Shown here: positions 39,589 to 47,819 of the stretch, piece by piece | Numbering within the stretch: position 1 is the stretch's first letter | Layout of the letters: every line of letters begins with the position of its first letter | Origin: Campylobacterales bacterium | Lineage (GTDB): Bacteria > Campylobacterota > Campylobacteria > Campylobacterales > Sulfurimonadaceae | Direction: 5' to 3' | NCBI GenBank assembly: GCA_026390165.1 | Contig: JAPLGM010000004.1 | Span: 186,001-250,000, forward strand | Length of the DNA stretch: 64,000 nt | Notes under the pieces: model-generated | The model's database searches: none | What the model saw: only the letters and a program-made list of their open reading frames with translations | Told to the model about the DNA's origin: nothing | Program-made: the position numbers and the translations under genes

Positions 39589-41928
39589 ATGATACGCTCT
39601 CTTTTGCTTTTCATTTGGCTCCCTCTTTGCGCTTTGGATCTCTCTATCCAAAGCGGAAGAGAAGATTCTCAAGGGTACAGTGTTTTACATCTACGGGAGA
39701 CGAAACCCTTTAAATGCACCACGTCACATAACGATTTCAATGAGATTGTTTCGATTGAATGCAAGATCCCTAATCTCCGTCCACTCCCTCCTATTACCAG
39801 TGCCTATTTTACCATTGGACAAACATCAACTACTTTGACAATCACTCCAAAAAAGAGAATTGCCCTTTTTCCTATAGGATTTGATTTACATCAAGATATC
39901 CACGTCTATATTTCAGATGAGACTCCTGTTAACCACTGGACCATAGTGGGTTACGAAACAAAAATACCGATGCTGAAAGAGAGACCATTAGCTCCTCATG
40001 GACTGAACTTGCCGATTAAAATAGCAAAAGAGAGTTATCCCTTTGTAGGCTGGATTGATCTAAAAGGGAATCCAATAACCATGAAGAGTACGCAAGATGT
40101 GACAGAGTATGTAGAGCTTAAAAAAGCATACAGCGCTAAAGATTACAAACAAGTCCTCTCTATTGCAAGTGCAACACTCAAAAAGCATCCCAACTCTATT
40201 TTTAATAATGAGTTTATCCTCTATCAAATGAGAGCACTCCATTATCTTGGACGGTATGAGGAGCTTATACCCCTCTCAAAACAGTTTATTCGTCTTTATT
40301 CAAATGATTCCAATATTGCTGAGGTATTGGCGTATACAGCTGATGCCTACAGCCAGTTAGGACAAAATAGCGATTCTGATTATTTTTATGATCGTCTCTT
40401 TAGTGAATATGCTGATGACCCTTTTGCCGCACAGGGGATGTTTTTTAAAGCACAACAGTTACAAACGATGTTAGAGTCTAAAAAGGCGGCCAAATATTAT
40501 CGAGAGGCACTCTTTCGAACCAAGGATGTTAATTTAGCATCCGCAAGTGCATTTGAGTTAGCACGACTGGAGATGGGGGCGAATCATCTTCCAAAAGTAA
40601 AAGAGTACCTTGAGAAAATAGCGCACGTCAATCCCAATTACTTTGTTGAGATAAAAGATAAATCTATGGAGATGATCGGGTTACTTAAGGAGCATAAAGA
40701 TTTTCTGACTGCGGCAATGATTACCAAAATTTTGATGGCGAAGGCTCTCCCTAAATCAGACGAGCACCAACCATTATTGAAAAACTTAGGACTTTTATAT
40801 GCGAGCGGGGGGGAGAAAGAAAAAGCACTTGATGCGTTTAATGAGTATCTCAAACTTTACCCTCAGGGTGATTCGGTCGATGAAATCCAACGTGCCAAAG
40901 ATGGGCTATTTTTTGAAAAAGAGGAACCCAAGGGAGAGAGTGGGATAAAAAAATATAATGATTTGATCGAACGGTATGGCAGCGATTCTATTGGGCATAA
41001 AGCCTTGTATAAAAAAGAGCAGCTCCTCTTTAAAGAGAAAAAGTATGATGCAATTCTAAAAATGGAAAATGATTTGTATCAGCTTGATACGACTGCCTAT
41101 CCAGAGGTTAATACTATTATTACTCAAAGTGCCGTTGAAATAACCAAGCAAAAACTTCAAGCATTAAAATGTTCAGAAGCGCTATCGATGCAAAAAATGT
41201 ATAAAATTAAACTTCCCGTACAGTGGGATGGATTGACGTTTGATTGTGCCTTGCAGATGGGTAATTTCCCTGTTGCCCAAACGATGGTGACCAAACATCT
41301 AAAATCCAAAAATATTGGAGAGTTACAGCTGTGGCTGTCGCGCGCGGTAAAGACAAATTTCGCTCAGGGCAAATACAAAGAGGCAACCCAAGCGGGGAAA
41401 GAACTGATTGATTTGTTGGAAGCGCAAAAGAATCCTCCGCTCAATGACATCTATCGACTGATGTTTGACACGGCACAACGTAGTGGGGATGGTGAGGGGA
41501 TGGTACGTTATATCAAAGGGTGTGAAAGTCTATTTGGCGTTGATTTCAAAGACATTGAGCGCTATACGCAGATGGTTGCCTTGGGGGTAAAGCGCAAAGA
41601 TGATGTGATGATCCAAAGTTATTCCCAAAAAGTGATAACCTTGCAAGAGCGAACCAAAACGTACACACAGTCCCCTTTTATCGAGTTTACCCTCGTCCAA
41701 TCGTTGATGAATCGGGATAAAAATAAAGAGGCAGTAAATGTTCTCAAAAGTTTAAATTCCCGTAACCTTAACAATGAAAAGAGGGCGCGCCAACACTATC
41801 TCATGGGTTCATTACTTATGAAACTTGGGCGAAACAGTGAAGCTAAGATCGCATTTAATACTAGTATCAAAGCCGATAAAAATTCGGCGTGGGGGAAACT
41901 GGCTAAGGATGCCTTAGGATTGTTATAG
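39589..41928 (+). CDS. pflA: PflA-like periplasmic flagellar motor protein (TPR repeats)
   Basis: The 779-residue exported protein starts with a short signal peptide (MIRSLLLFIWLPLCALDLS). Residues ~25-150 look beta-rich; from about 180 to the end the protein is a helical solenoid with tetratricopeptide-like pairs (for example YLGRYEELIPLSKQF and LYASGGEKEKALDAF). In Campylobacter jejuni the gene following nuoN is pflA (Cj1565c, about 790 residues), needed for flagellar rotation as part of the motor's medial scaffold; size, order and architecture fit that. Orthology is inferred from these, not from an alignment. GGAGG precedes the ATG. The 3' end overlaps the convergent miaA gene by 26 bases. 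Confidence 0.72.
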   Translation: MIRSLLLFIWLPLCALDLSIQSGREDSQGYSVLHLRETKPFKCTTSHNDFNEIVSIECKIPNLRPLPPITSAYFTIGQTSTTLTITPKKRIALFPIGFDLHQDIHVYISDETPVNHWTIVGYETKIPMLKERPLAPHGLNLPIKIAKESYPFVGWIDLKGNPITMKSTQDVTEYVELKKAYSAKDYKQVLSIASATLKKHPNSIFNNEFILYQMRALHYLGRYEELIPLSKQFIRLYSNDSNIAEVLAYTADAYSQLGQNSDSDYFYDRLFSEYADDPFAAQGMFFKAQQLQTMLESKKAAKYYREALFRTKDVNLASASAFELARLEMGANHLPKVKEYLEKIAHVNPNYFVEIKDKSMEMIGLLKEHKDFLTAAMITKILMAKALPKSDEHQPLLKNLGLLYASGGEKEKALDAFNEYLKLYPQGDSVDEIQRAKDGLFFEKEEPKGESGIKKYNDLIERYGSDSIGHKALYKKEQLLFKEKKYDAILKMENDLYQLDTTAYPEVNTIITQSAVEITKQKLQALKCSEALSMQKMYKIKLPVQWDGLTFDCALQMGNFPVAQTMVTKHLKSKNIGELQLWLSRAVKTNFAQGKYKEATQAGKELIDLLEAQKNPPLNDIYRLMFDTAQRSGDGEGMVRYIKGCESLFGVDFKDIERYTQMVALGVKRKDDVMIQSYSQKVITLQERTKTYTQSPFIEFTLVQSLMNRDKNKEAVNVLKSLNSRNLNNEKRARQHYLMGSLLMKLGRNSEAKIAFNTSIKADKNSAWGKLAKDALGLL

Positions 41929-42811
41929 CTATCGTAGTCAACTCTTTCACTCCCCCTCTCGTATGAAGCACGAACTGATTATTATTAAAAGTTTGCTGAC
42001 GCTTTGCCAGCTGTGATGTGTGGGTCGAGATCTCTTCTAAAAGTTTTTGTTTTGTTATTTTCCCATCCAAAAATTCCAGTGTCTCGATGATTCCAATGGC
42101 TTTCATACTGTTGGGGGCTCTTCCATAGAGGCGCTCTAGTTCCGCCACTTCATCGATAATCCCCTGTGAAACCATTTTTTGAGTACGTAATCGTATTCGC
42201 TCTCGTAAAATAGATCGATCAATATCAATGGAGAGAATAGGGCAGTTATGTATGATGGGTTGGGGGGGATGGTCGTGAAACCATTGCGATGGAGGGGTCG
42301 AGGTTTGAAGAGTGAGATGGAGCATTTTTTCGATTCGATAGGTATCACTCGGGGTTATTTTTGACATCGTTAGGGGATCAATTTCGGATAAAAAGTGATG
42401 TGCTTCTCCTAAATCGTGCAACATTAGAGCCGTTTGAGAGCGTACCTCTTTTGAAATTTCAGGAAGTGTTGAGAGCCCTTCAATCATACTTTTAAGATAA
42501 AAACTGCTTCCACCTACAATGATAAGATTCTTACCGTGTTGTGTTGCGATAGATTGGGCACGATGATACTCGTTGATAAAGGTAAAAACGTTGGCATTCT
42601 CATTGGGGGCTAAGGTATTGATACCAAAATGATCTATGGTTAATAGCTCTTCGGGTGAGGGTTTTGCAGAAGCAATATTAATCTCACGGTAGATGCTGAG
42701 TGAATCAATAGAGAGGATAAGGGCATTATGCTCTACAGCAAGTGCTAAGGCTAAATCACTTTTACCTGATGCGGTGGGTCCGATGATGGCTAGTTGTTTC
42801 ATGAAGGACAT
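41903..42811 (-). CDS. miaA: tRNA dimethylallyltransferase
   Basis: Adds a dimethylallyl group to A37 of tRNAs reading UNN codons. The P-loop GPTASGKSDLALALA is at the N-terminus, followed by SIDSLSIYREINIASAKPS and later IVGGSSFYLKSMIEGLS and the C-terminal SMKAIGIIET; all are family marks. Length 302 is typical. Start ATG at 42811; a second in-frame ATG lies three codons in (42802), and no clear ribosome site decides between them. Divergent from mqnP with a short shared upstream region. Confidence 0.95.
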   Translation of the reverse strand: MSFMKQLAIIGPTASGKSDLALALAVEHNALILSIDSLSIYREINIASAKPSPEELLTIDHFGINTLAPNENANVFTFINEYHRAQSIATQHGKNLIIVGGSSFYLKSMIEGLSTLPEISKEVRSQTALMLHDLGEAHHFLSEIDPLTMSKITPSDTYRIEKMLHLTLQTSTPPSQWFHDHPPQPIIHNCPILSIDIDRSILRERIRLRTQKMVSQGIIDEVAELERLYGRAPNSMKAIGIIETLEFLDGKITKQKLLEEISTHTSQLAKRQQTFNNNQFVLHTRGGVKELTTIAITILRHP

Positions 42812-42869
42812 TATATCTCAAAGTGTAATTACGATAAAATAAAAGATAATGATACAAAAAAGGTCCCGT

Positions 42870-43730
42870 GTGAAGAGAATAGCCAAACGTTTACGAGATT
42901 TTAATGAGCTGGTGATGTTTCAACACGCTATTTTTTCGCTCCCTTTTATTTTTATTGCGATGATTGTAGCGGCGCATGGGTGGTTTGGCTTTGAGCTTTT
43001 GGGATTAGGAGCTGTAGCAGCAATCAGCGCACGCAATACAGCGATGGGATTTAACCGTTATGTAGATCGCGTTTATGATGCTCACAATCCCCGTACGGCA
43101 AACCGCCCTAGTGTTGATGGACGGCTTACGGGAGGCGCAATCGCTATTTTTACCCTTCTCAATGGGTTGATATTTATCGGTGTGGCATATTTTGTAAATC
43201 CTTTAGCTTTTTACGTCAGCGTCCCTGTCTTGCTTGTTCTTTTAAGTTACTCCTATTTTAAACGTTTTAGTTCGATGGCGCATATTATTTTGGGACTATC
43301 GCTGGGGTTGGCGCCAATGGCAGGCTCTATTGCAGTGAGTGAAACAATTCCATTATGGACACTGTTTCTCTCCTTTGGGGTGATGTTTTGGGTTGCAGGA
43401 TTTGATCTCCTCTATTCACTGCAAGATATGGAGTTTGATAAAAGCAATGGGCTTCACTCAATCCCCTCACAGTATGGGAGTGAGGTGACCCTTCGAATCT
43501 CTTTGATGTTTCATGTGTTTACGATACTTTTATGGGAACTTTTCGTCCTTGAAGCCTCTTTAGGATGGATGGCACAGTTTGGTATTTTATTATCTATGCT
43601 TATGTTAAGTTATGAACATTATTTGGTACGACGTGATTTCACCAAGATTGATCGTGCTTTTTTTACGGTCAATGGATATTTAGGATTTGTATTTTTTGGA
43701 TGCATAATTTTAGATGAGGTGATGAGATGA
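42870..43730 (+). CDS. mqnP: MqnP-like prenyltransferase (menaquinone synthesis, UbiA family)
   Basis: Integral-membrane prenyltransferase of about 286 residues, expected to attach the polyprenyl tail in the futalosine menaquinone pathway used by Campylobacterota. The first aspartate-rich motif is NRYVDRVYDAHNPRTANRP; the second is DLLYSLQDMEFDKSNGLHS. About eight hydrophobic helices. A GTG start at 42870 is preferred because AAAAAAGG ends six bases before it and the protein then begins close to the conserved DFNELVMF; the ATG at 42849 adds seven residues without a good ribosome site. UbiA activity is an alternative, but ubiquinone is not expected in this group. Confidence 0.88.
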   Translation: MKRIAKRLRDFNELVMFQHAIFSLPFIFIAMIVAAHGWFGFELLGLGAVAAISARNTAMGFNRYVDRVYDAHNPRTANRPSVDGRLTGGAIAIFTLLNGLIFIGVAYFVNPLAFYVSVPVLLVLLSYSYFKRFSSMAHIILGLSLGLAPMAGSIAVSETIPLWTLFLSFGVMFWVAGFDLLYSLQDMEFDKSNGLHSIPSQYGSEVTLRISLMFHVFTILLWELFVLEASLGWMAQFGILLSMLMLSYEHYLVRRDFTKIDRAFFTVNGYLGFVFFGCIILDEVMR

Positions 43731-44245
43731 GGGATATTCGGCTGATAGAGGCTCCTTTAACGATTACTTTTGAGGATACGCACATAAGAGAGCGTGACTT
43801 TGAGCGTGACTTTGGGACACGAAGTGAAACGGATGATGACGCGATAGGTCAATGGCTACGATCGGCAAAGGCAAAAGGGGATACAAGTGAGAGCGATCCT
43901 GTCGTATTGCACATGATTGTAGAGTTGTACCGTAAAATGGATCGGTTAGAACATTTGATATTGGGAAATGCACCGACACGAATAGTATTGGCTCATCATG
44001 GGGAGGTTGAGAAGATTGGATTGGAGCATTTCGAACTCTCTGAAGCTCTATTGGATATTTCGAACCATTACTATGGACGATTAGAGCTTCCTATCCATCC
44101 CAGACGTGAGGTTTCATTTTATTTTGAAGCTCTTTCCCCAACATTGGGAAAAATTATTCGGATGCACCCAAAGGATGAGAGCGAATGGGGTGTCTATATG
44201 CGCGCTCGTGAACGTATGATGATACGACAGCTAAAGGGATATTAA
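43727..44245 (+). CDS. Conserved protein of unknown function, possibly PilZ-like
   Basis: The 172-residue soluble protein overlaps mqnP by four bases (ATGA) and the next gene by one. The first 75 residues are highly charged and include an acidic/basic helix (DPVVLHMIVELYRKMDRLEHLIL). The second half (about 90-172) looks like a small beta-barrel ending in an arginine-rich helix (MRARERMMIRQLKGY), which recalls degenerate PilZ domains, but the c-di-GMP-binding RxxxR and D/NxSxxG motifs are not evident. I do not recognise the family with confidence. Confidence 0.6.
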   Translation: MRDIRLIEAPLTITFEDTHIRERDFERDFGTRSETDDDAIGQWLRSAKAKGDTSESDPVVLHMIVELYRKMDRLEHLILGNAPTRIVLAHHGEVEKIGLEHFELSEALLDISNHYYGRLELPIHPRREVSFYFEALSPTLGKIIRMHPKDESEWGVYMRARERMMIRQLKGY

Positions 44246-44760
44246 TGAGTTTCGAGATTGCAGCGATATTTATTGCCCTTTCCGTCTTAGTCTTGGGGAT
44301 TATTTATTATACGATTACGAAAGAGAATGAAACCAATACAAAACTCCACTCCATTGCCAAAGCAGTTGAAGAACTCCATCGTGAACTGTATAAAATAGAC
44401 AAACGTCTGAGCGCTGAGATGGAAATTATAGGATCACTGCAAGAGTCCGCCCCCACTGTTTCCCGTGCTATGCACGAACAAGCCGATCACGATATCAACC
44501 GAATGTCCGTTCCCATTATGGAAGCTTTAGGACATATAGAGGGGACGTTTAGCGCTTACAAAGATAAAACAGAGAATCGTTTACGTTATTTGGAAGAGCG
44601 GATACGCAATCTATCCCTTCCTAGCTCAATTAGTGGATTGGACGATGACAAGGTGATCGGACGGTATAACCAAGGGCTTGAAGTAGATGCTATCGCCAAA
44701 GAGCTTCGCTTATCTAAAGCAGAGGTTGAGTTTGTATTAAAAATTAATCAGTTGAGATAA
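44245..44760 (+). CDS. Membrane-anchored coiled-coil protein with C-terminal HTH-like segment
   Basis: The 171-residue protein has an N-terminal membrane helix (AAIFIALSVLVLGIIYY), a cytoplasmic coiled-coil region of about 90 residues, and a C-terminal ~40 residues reading VIGRYNQGLEVDAIAKELRLSKAEVEFVLKI, which looks like a helix-turn-helix. This arrangement matches small proteins annotated as DUF2802/DUF6115 in other bacteria, some encoded near flagellar genes. Function unknown. It overlaps its upstream neighbour by one base and priA starts two bases after it, so all four genes from mqnP to priA are likely one operon. Confidence 0.68.
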   Translation: MSFEIAAIFIALSVLVLGIIYYTITKENETNTKLHSIAKAVEELHRELYKIDKRLSAEMEIIGSLQESAPTVSRAMHEQADHDINRMSVPIMEALGHIEGTFSAYKDKTENRLRYLEERIRNLSLPSSISGLDDDKVIGRYNQGLEVDAIAKELRLSKAEVEFVLKINQLR

Positions 44761-44762
44761 GG

Positions 44763-46727
44763 GTGTATTTTTACTCCATAGCCCTTTTAGGCTCTCCTCT
44801 CGAACCGCTTACTTATCATTCAGATACTATTTTATGTAAAGGCACTAAGGTTTCGGTGGCACTTTCCAATCGTGAGATGGAAGGGGTGATTCTTCTTGAA
44901 GTAGAAAAGCCTGAATTTAAAACCAGTTCTATTCTCGCACTCTTACCGTTGTGTACGGCAAGTATGCATTCCCAAGCTGGAGCGTGGGAACAAGGAGAAG
45001 TGCAGAATGAGAGAATATTTATCTATTCAGAAATTCAAATTCAAATAGCCTCTTTTATGTCCGAATATTATGGGTGTTCCCTTGGGGAGGCATTAAATTT
45101 ATTTGTCCCTTTTCTCCAACGCGTTCCCACTCTCCTAAGTGGTAACGAAGATGCTGATAAACAGTTGCATTCCCACTCAGGAGAGTGGGAACGAGAGCAG
45201 CACACTGCTATAAATATCGCCCTCTCTCCCATTCAAATCCAAGCACTCGATTTTATCCATTCCCATCCCGTTTCCCTCCTTTTCGGAGACACAGGTGCAG
45301 GAAAAAGTGAGATATATATGAAACGGATGGATGAGATTTTAAGTGAGGGGAAGCGGTGTTTGCTGCTTCTCCCAGAAATCTCTCTCACGCCTCAAATGGA
45401 ACACCGTTTTAAAACCCATTTCGGAGAGATGTTTGTCCTGTGGCACTCCAAAATGACGACGAAACAAAAAAAGGGGACATTGGAAAAAATTGTCGATGGG
45501 AGTGCTCGGATTATTGCGGGTCCCCGTTCGGCACTTTTTTTGCCGATAGAAGATTTGGGGCTGATTGTTGTGGATGAGGAGCATGACGAGAGCTATAAAT
45601 CTTCCTCACGTCCCCGTTACAATGCACGGGATATGGCGATCTATACGGGAAAATTGTTAAACATACCCGTTATATTGGGGAGTGCTACCCCCAGTCTCTC
45701 CAGTTATGCCAAGATCCCTTTTTTCCGTCTTCGTGGGGGATATTACACCTCTAAACGGACGTTTGTTTTTGAACCCTCCATCGAGGCACTCACCCCGTTT
45801 ATTGATGAGGCGATAGAGGATAATTTTAGAGGAGGGCATCAGGGGATTGTTTTTATCCCTACCCGGGCCAATTTTAAAACGATGCTGTGTGATAGTTGCG
45901 GCTATGTTATCGAGTGTCCGTTTTGCAGTGTCGGGATGTCGTTACATAAAAATTCCCGCGCCCTCAAATGTCATTACTGCAACTACACCGAAGTACTCCC
46001 TCGTCTTTGTCCGAAATGTCAAAGTGGGCGTTTAAGTACGTCACGACTAGGGACGGCGGAGGCGGTGGAACATTTCCAAAAGCGCTTTAGTGAACTAAAA
46101 ATACAACAGTTTGATCGTGATGTGATTACGACCCAAAACAAGCTCACCAAAGTACTCAAAGCGTTTAATAATCGTGAAATTGATCTATTGGTGGGGACTC
46201 AAATGCTCTCAAAGGGGCATGATTATCACGATATTGCCCTTGCGGTAGTGATGGGAATTGATAATGTATTGGCGCAAGGAGATTACCGTGCACGGGAGAA
46301 GGCCTTATCGCTTCTCATCCAAATCGCAGGACGAAGCGGACGAAAAAATGACTCCACTGTTATCGTACAGAGTTTTAACGAACATTTTTTTCGACCGTTT
46401 TTAGAGGATTATGAGAGTTTTTTAAAAGAGGAATTGACCATTCGTAAAGGGTACTATCCCCCCCATAAAAAACTGGCTCGTTTGTTGTTTGCTCATAAGA
46501 ATGGGATCAAGGCGAAAAGTGAAATGGAGAAAACCGTCGAGATTCTGACAACTCTCTCTATCGTGGAAATTATCGGCGCAGGTGTATCACCTATTGAGAG
46601 AATTGCCGATAAATACCGATTCCAGATACTCTTGCGCAGTGATAAAAGTACCGATTTAATCCGTGCCATAAGACGCGTTAAAACACCACTGTGTGAAATT
46701 GATATGGATCCCATAGAGTTTACGTAA
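44763..46727 (+). CDS. priA: Primosomal replication protein N' (PriA helicase) with REP-derived insertions
   Basis: Helicase that reloads DnaB at stalled forks. Walker A GDTGAGKSE, the DEEH box in VVDEEHDES, and a zinc module with eight cysteines (CDSCGYVIECPFC, CHYC, CPKC) are intact, as are IAGRSGRK and the helicase motif VGTQMLSKGHDY. The length is 654 residues; I recall about 620 for Campylobacter PriA. Much of the excess lies between residues ~65 and 147, where three palindromic elements are embedded in frame. The GTG start at 44763 follows the preceding stop by two bases with AAGG abutting. dnaB, its functional partner, is encoded two genes downstream. Confidence 0.93.
   Translation: MYFYSIALLGSPLEPLTYHSDTILCKGTKVSVALSNREMEGVILLEVEKPEFKTSSILALLPLCTASMHSQAGAWEQGEVQNERIFIYSEIQIQIASFMSEYYGCSLGEALNLFVPFLQRVPTLLSGNEDADKQLHSHSGEWEREQHTAINIALSPIQIQALDFIHSHPVSLLFGDTGAGKSEIYMKRMDEILSEGKRCLLLLPEISLTPQMEHRFKTHFGEMFVLWHSKMTTKQKKGTLEKIVDGSARIIAGPRSALFLPIEDLGLIVVDEEHDESYKSSSRPRYNARDMAIYTGKLLNIPVILGSATPSLSSYAKIPFFRLRGGYYTSKRTFVFEPSIEALTPFIDEAIEDNFRGGHQGIVFIPTRANFKTMLCDSCGYVIECPFCSVGMSLHKNSRALKCHYCNYTEVLPRLCPKCQSGRLSTSRLGTAEAVEHFQKRFSELKIQQFDRDVITTQNKLTKVLKAFNNREIDLLVGTQMLSKGHDYHDIALAVVMGIDNVLAQGDYRAREKALSLLIQIAGRSGRKNDSTVIVQSFNEHFFRPFLEDYESFLKEELTIRKGYYPPHKKLARLLFAHKNGIKAKSEMEKTVEILTTLSIVEIIGAGVSPIERIADKYRFQILLRSDKSTDLIRAIRRVKTPLCEIDMDPIEFT
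44966..44994. repeat. REP-like palindrome inside priA, copy 1
   Basis: The arms TTCCCA (44969-44974) and TGGGAA (44985-44990) flank AGCTGGAGCG. The unit resembles the widespread palindrome of type CATTCCCACGCTGGAGCGTGGGAACGAG that I associate with REP elements and RAYT transposases. It encodes H-S-Q-A-G-A-W-E-Q in priA. One arm base has drifted, so the element is not new. Confidence 0.7.
45121..45150. repeat. REP-like palindrome inside priA, copy 2 (degenerate)
   Basis: GTTCCCACT (45123-45131) pairs with AGTGGTAAC (45138-45146) with one mismatch, around a short spacer. It resembles copies 1 and 3 but is read in another frame of priA (V-P-T-L-L-S-G-N). This is the least well conserved of the three. 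Confidence 0.55.
45165..45195. repeat. REP-like palindrome inside priA, copy 3
   Basis: A perfect 9-bp stem, TTCCCACTC (45170-45178) and GAGTGGGAA (45183-45191), closes a 4-base loop; ACGAG follows. It is read in the same frame as copy 1, giving H-S-H-S-G-E-W-E-R. It lies only about 20 bases after copy 2. Confidence 0.72.
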
Positions 46728-46757
46728 AATTAACATCCAACAAGCTACAATGATTTT

Positions 46758-47819
46758 ATGATTACACGATACCCCACCAAAAAAATATATGTCGGAAATG
46801 TTGCCATCGGAGGAGATGCCCCTATCTCTGTCCAGTCGATGACCTATTCACGCACAGCTGATGTTGCTGCAACGGTTGAGCAGATCAATCGTCTCCATTT
46901 TGCAGGGTGTGACATCGTTCGTGTTGCCGTCCCTGACGAAGAGGATGCACTGGCCCTTAAAGCGATCAAAGAACAAATTTCTCTCCCCCTCGTCGCCGAC
47001 ATCCATTTTAATTACAAACTAGCACTTATTGCGGCAGAAGTGGTCGATTGTATCCGTTTTAACCCCGGAAATATCGGTGAAAAATCCCGTATCCGCGAGA
47101 TTGTTAAGGCGTGTCAAGAGCGTCATATCCCCATCCGTATCGGTGTGAATGCAGGGAGTTTGGAAAAAGAGTTCGAACAGCGTTATGGACAAAGTGCCCA
47201 GGGGATGGTTGCATCTGCTGAGTACAATATCAAGTTTCTTGAAGATCTTGGATTTACCGATATTAAAGTCTCTCTCAAGGCTAGCGACGTACAGCGTACC
47301 GTTGAAGCCTATCGGATGTTACGACCGAAAAATAACTATCCGTTTCATTTGGGTGTGACGGAAGCGGGGACGATTTTTCACGCGACGATCAAAAGTGCTA
47401 TCGGTCTTGGGGCATTATTGCTTGATGGTATCGGCGATACGATGCGCGTCTCTATTACTGGGGAGCTTGAAGAGGAGATCAAAGTGGGGCGGGCTATCCT
47501 CAAAGATAGTGGCGTGGCAAAAGAGGGGGTGAATATCATCTCCTGTCCGACGTGCGGACGAATAGAAGCCGATTTGGTCACTGCGGTAGCCGTGATCGAA
47601 GAGCGGACGAAGCACATCAAAAAACCGCTCGATTTATCGGTGATGGGGTGTGTCGTTAATGCCATCGGAGAAGCGAAGCATGCCGATGTTGCCATTGCGT
47701 ATGGCAAAGGGTCAGGTCTCGTGATGGTGAAGGGGGAAGTTGTGGCGCGGTTAAGCGAGGATGCCCTTGTGGATCGTTTCGTAGAGGAAGTTGAAAAAAT
47801 GGCGGCAGTAGAAGATTGA
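46758..47819 (+). CDS. ispG: 4-hydroxy-3-methylbut-2-enyl diphosphate synthase (IspG/GcpE)
   Basis: [4Fe-4S] enzyme of the MEP isoprenoid pathway that makes HMBPP, ultimately serving quinone tails and MiaA's substrate. N-terminal [12 protein letters not shown] and [10 protein letters not shown] belong to the TIM barrel; the cluster ligands are in [12 protein letters not shown] and [13 protein letters not shown]. The 353-residue length is typical of bacterial two-domain IspG. No Shine-Dalgarno is seen before the ATG; a TACAAT box ends six bases upstream, so a leaderless message is possible. The end overlaps dnaB by one base. Confidence 0.96.
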   Translation: MITRYPTKKIYVGNVAIGGDAPISVQSMTYSRTADVAATVEQINRLHFAGCDIVRVAVPDEEDALALKAIKEQISLPLVADIHFNYKLALIAAEVVDCIRFNPGNIGEKSRIREIVKACQERHIPIRIGVNAGSLEKEFEQRYGQSAQGMVASAEYNIKFLEDLGFTDIKVSLKASDVQRTVEAYRMLRPKNNYPFHLGVTEAGTIFHATIKSAIGLGALLLDGIGDTMRVSITGELEEEIKVGRAILKDSGVAKEGVNIISCPTCGRIEADLVTAVAVIEERTKHIKKPLDLSVMGCVVNAIGEAKHADVAIAYGKGSGLVMVKGEVVARLSEDALVDRFVEEVEKMAAVED

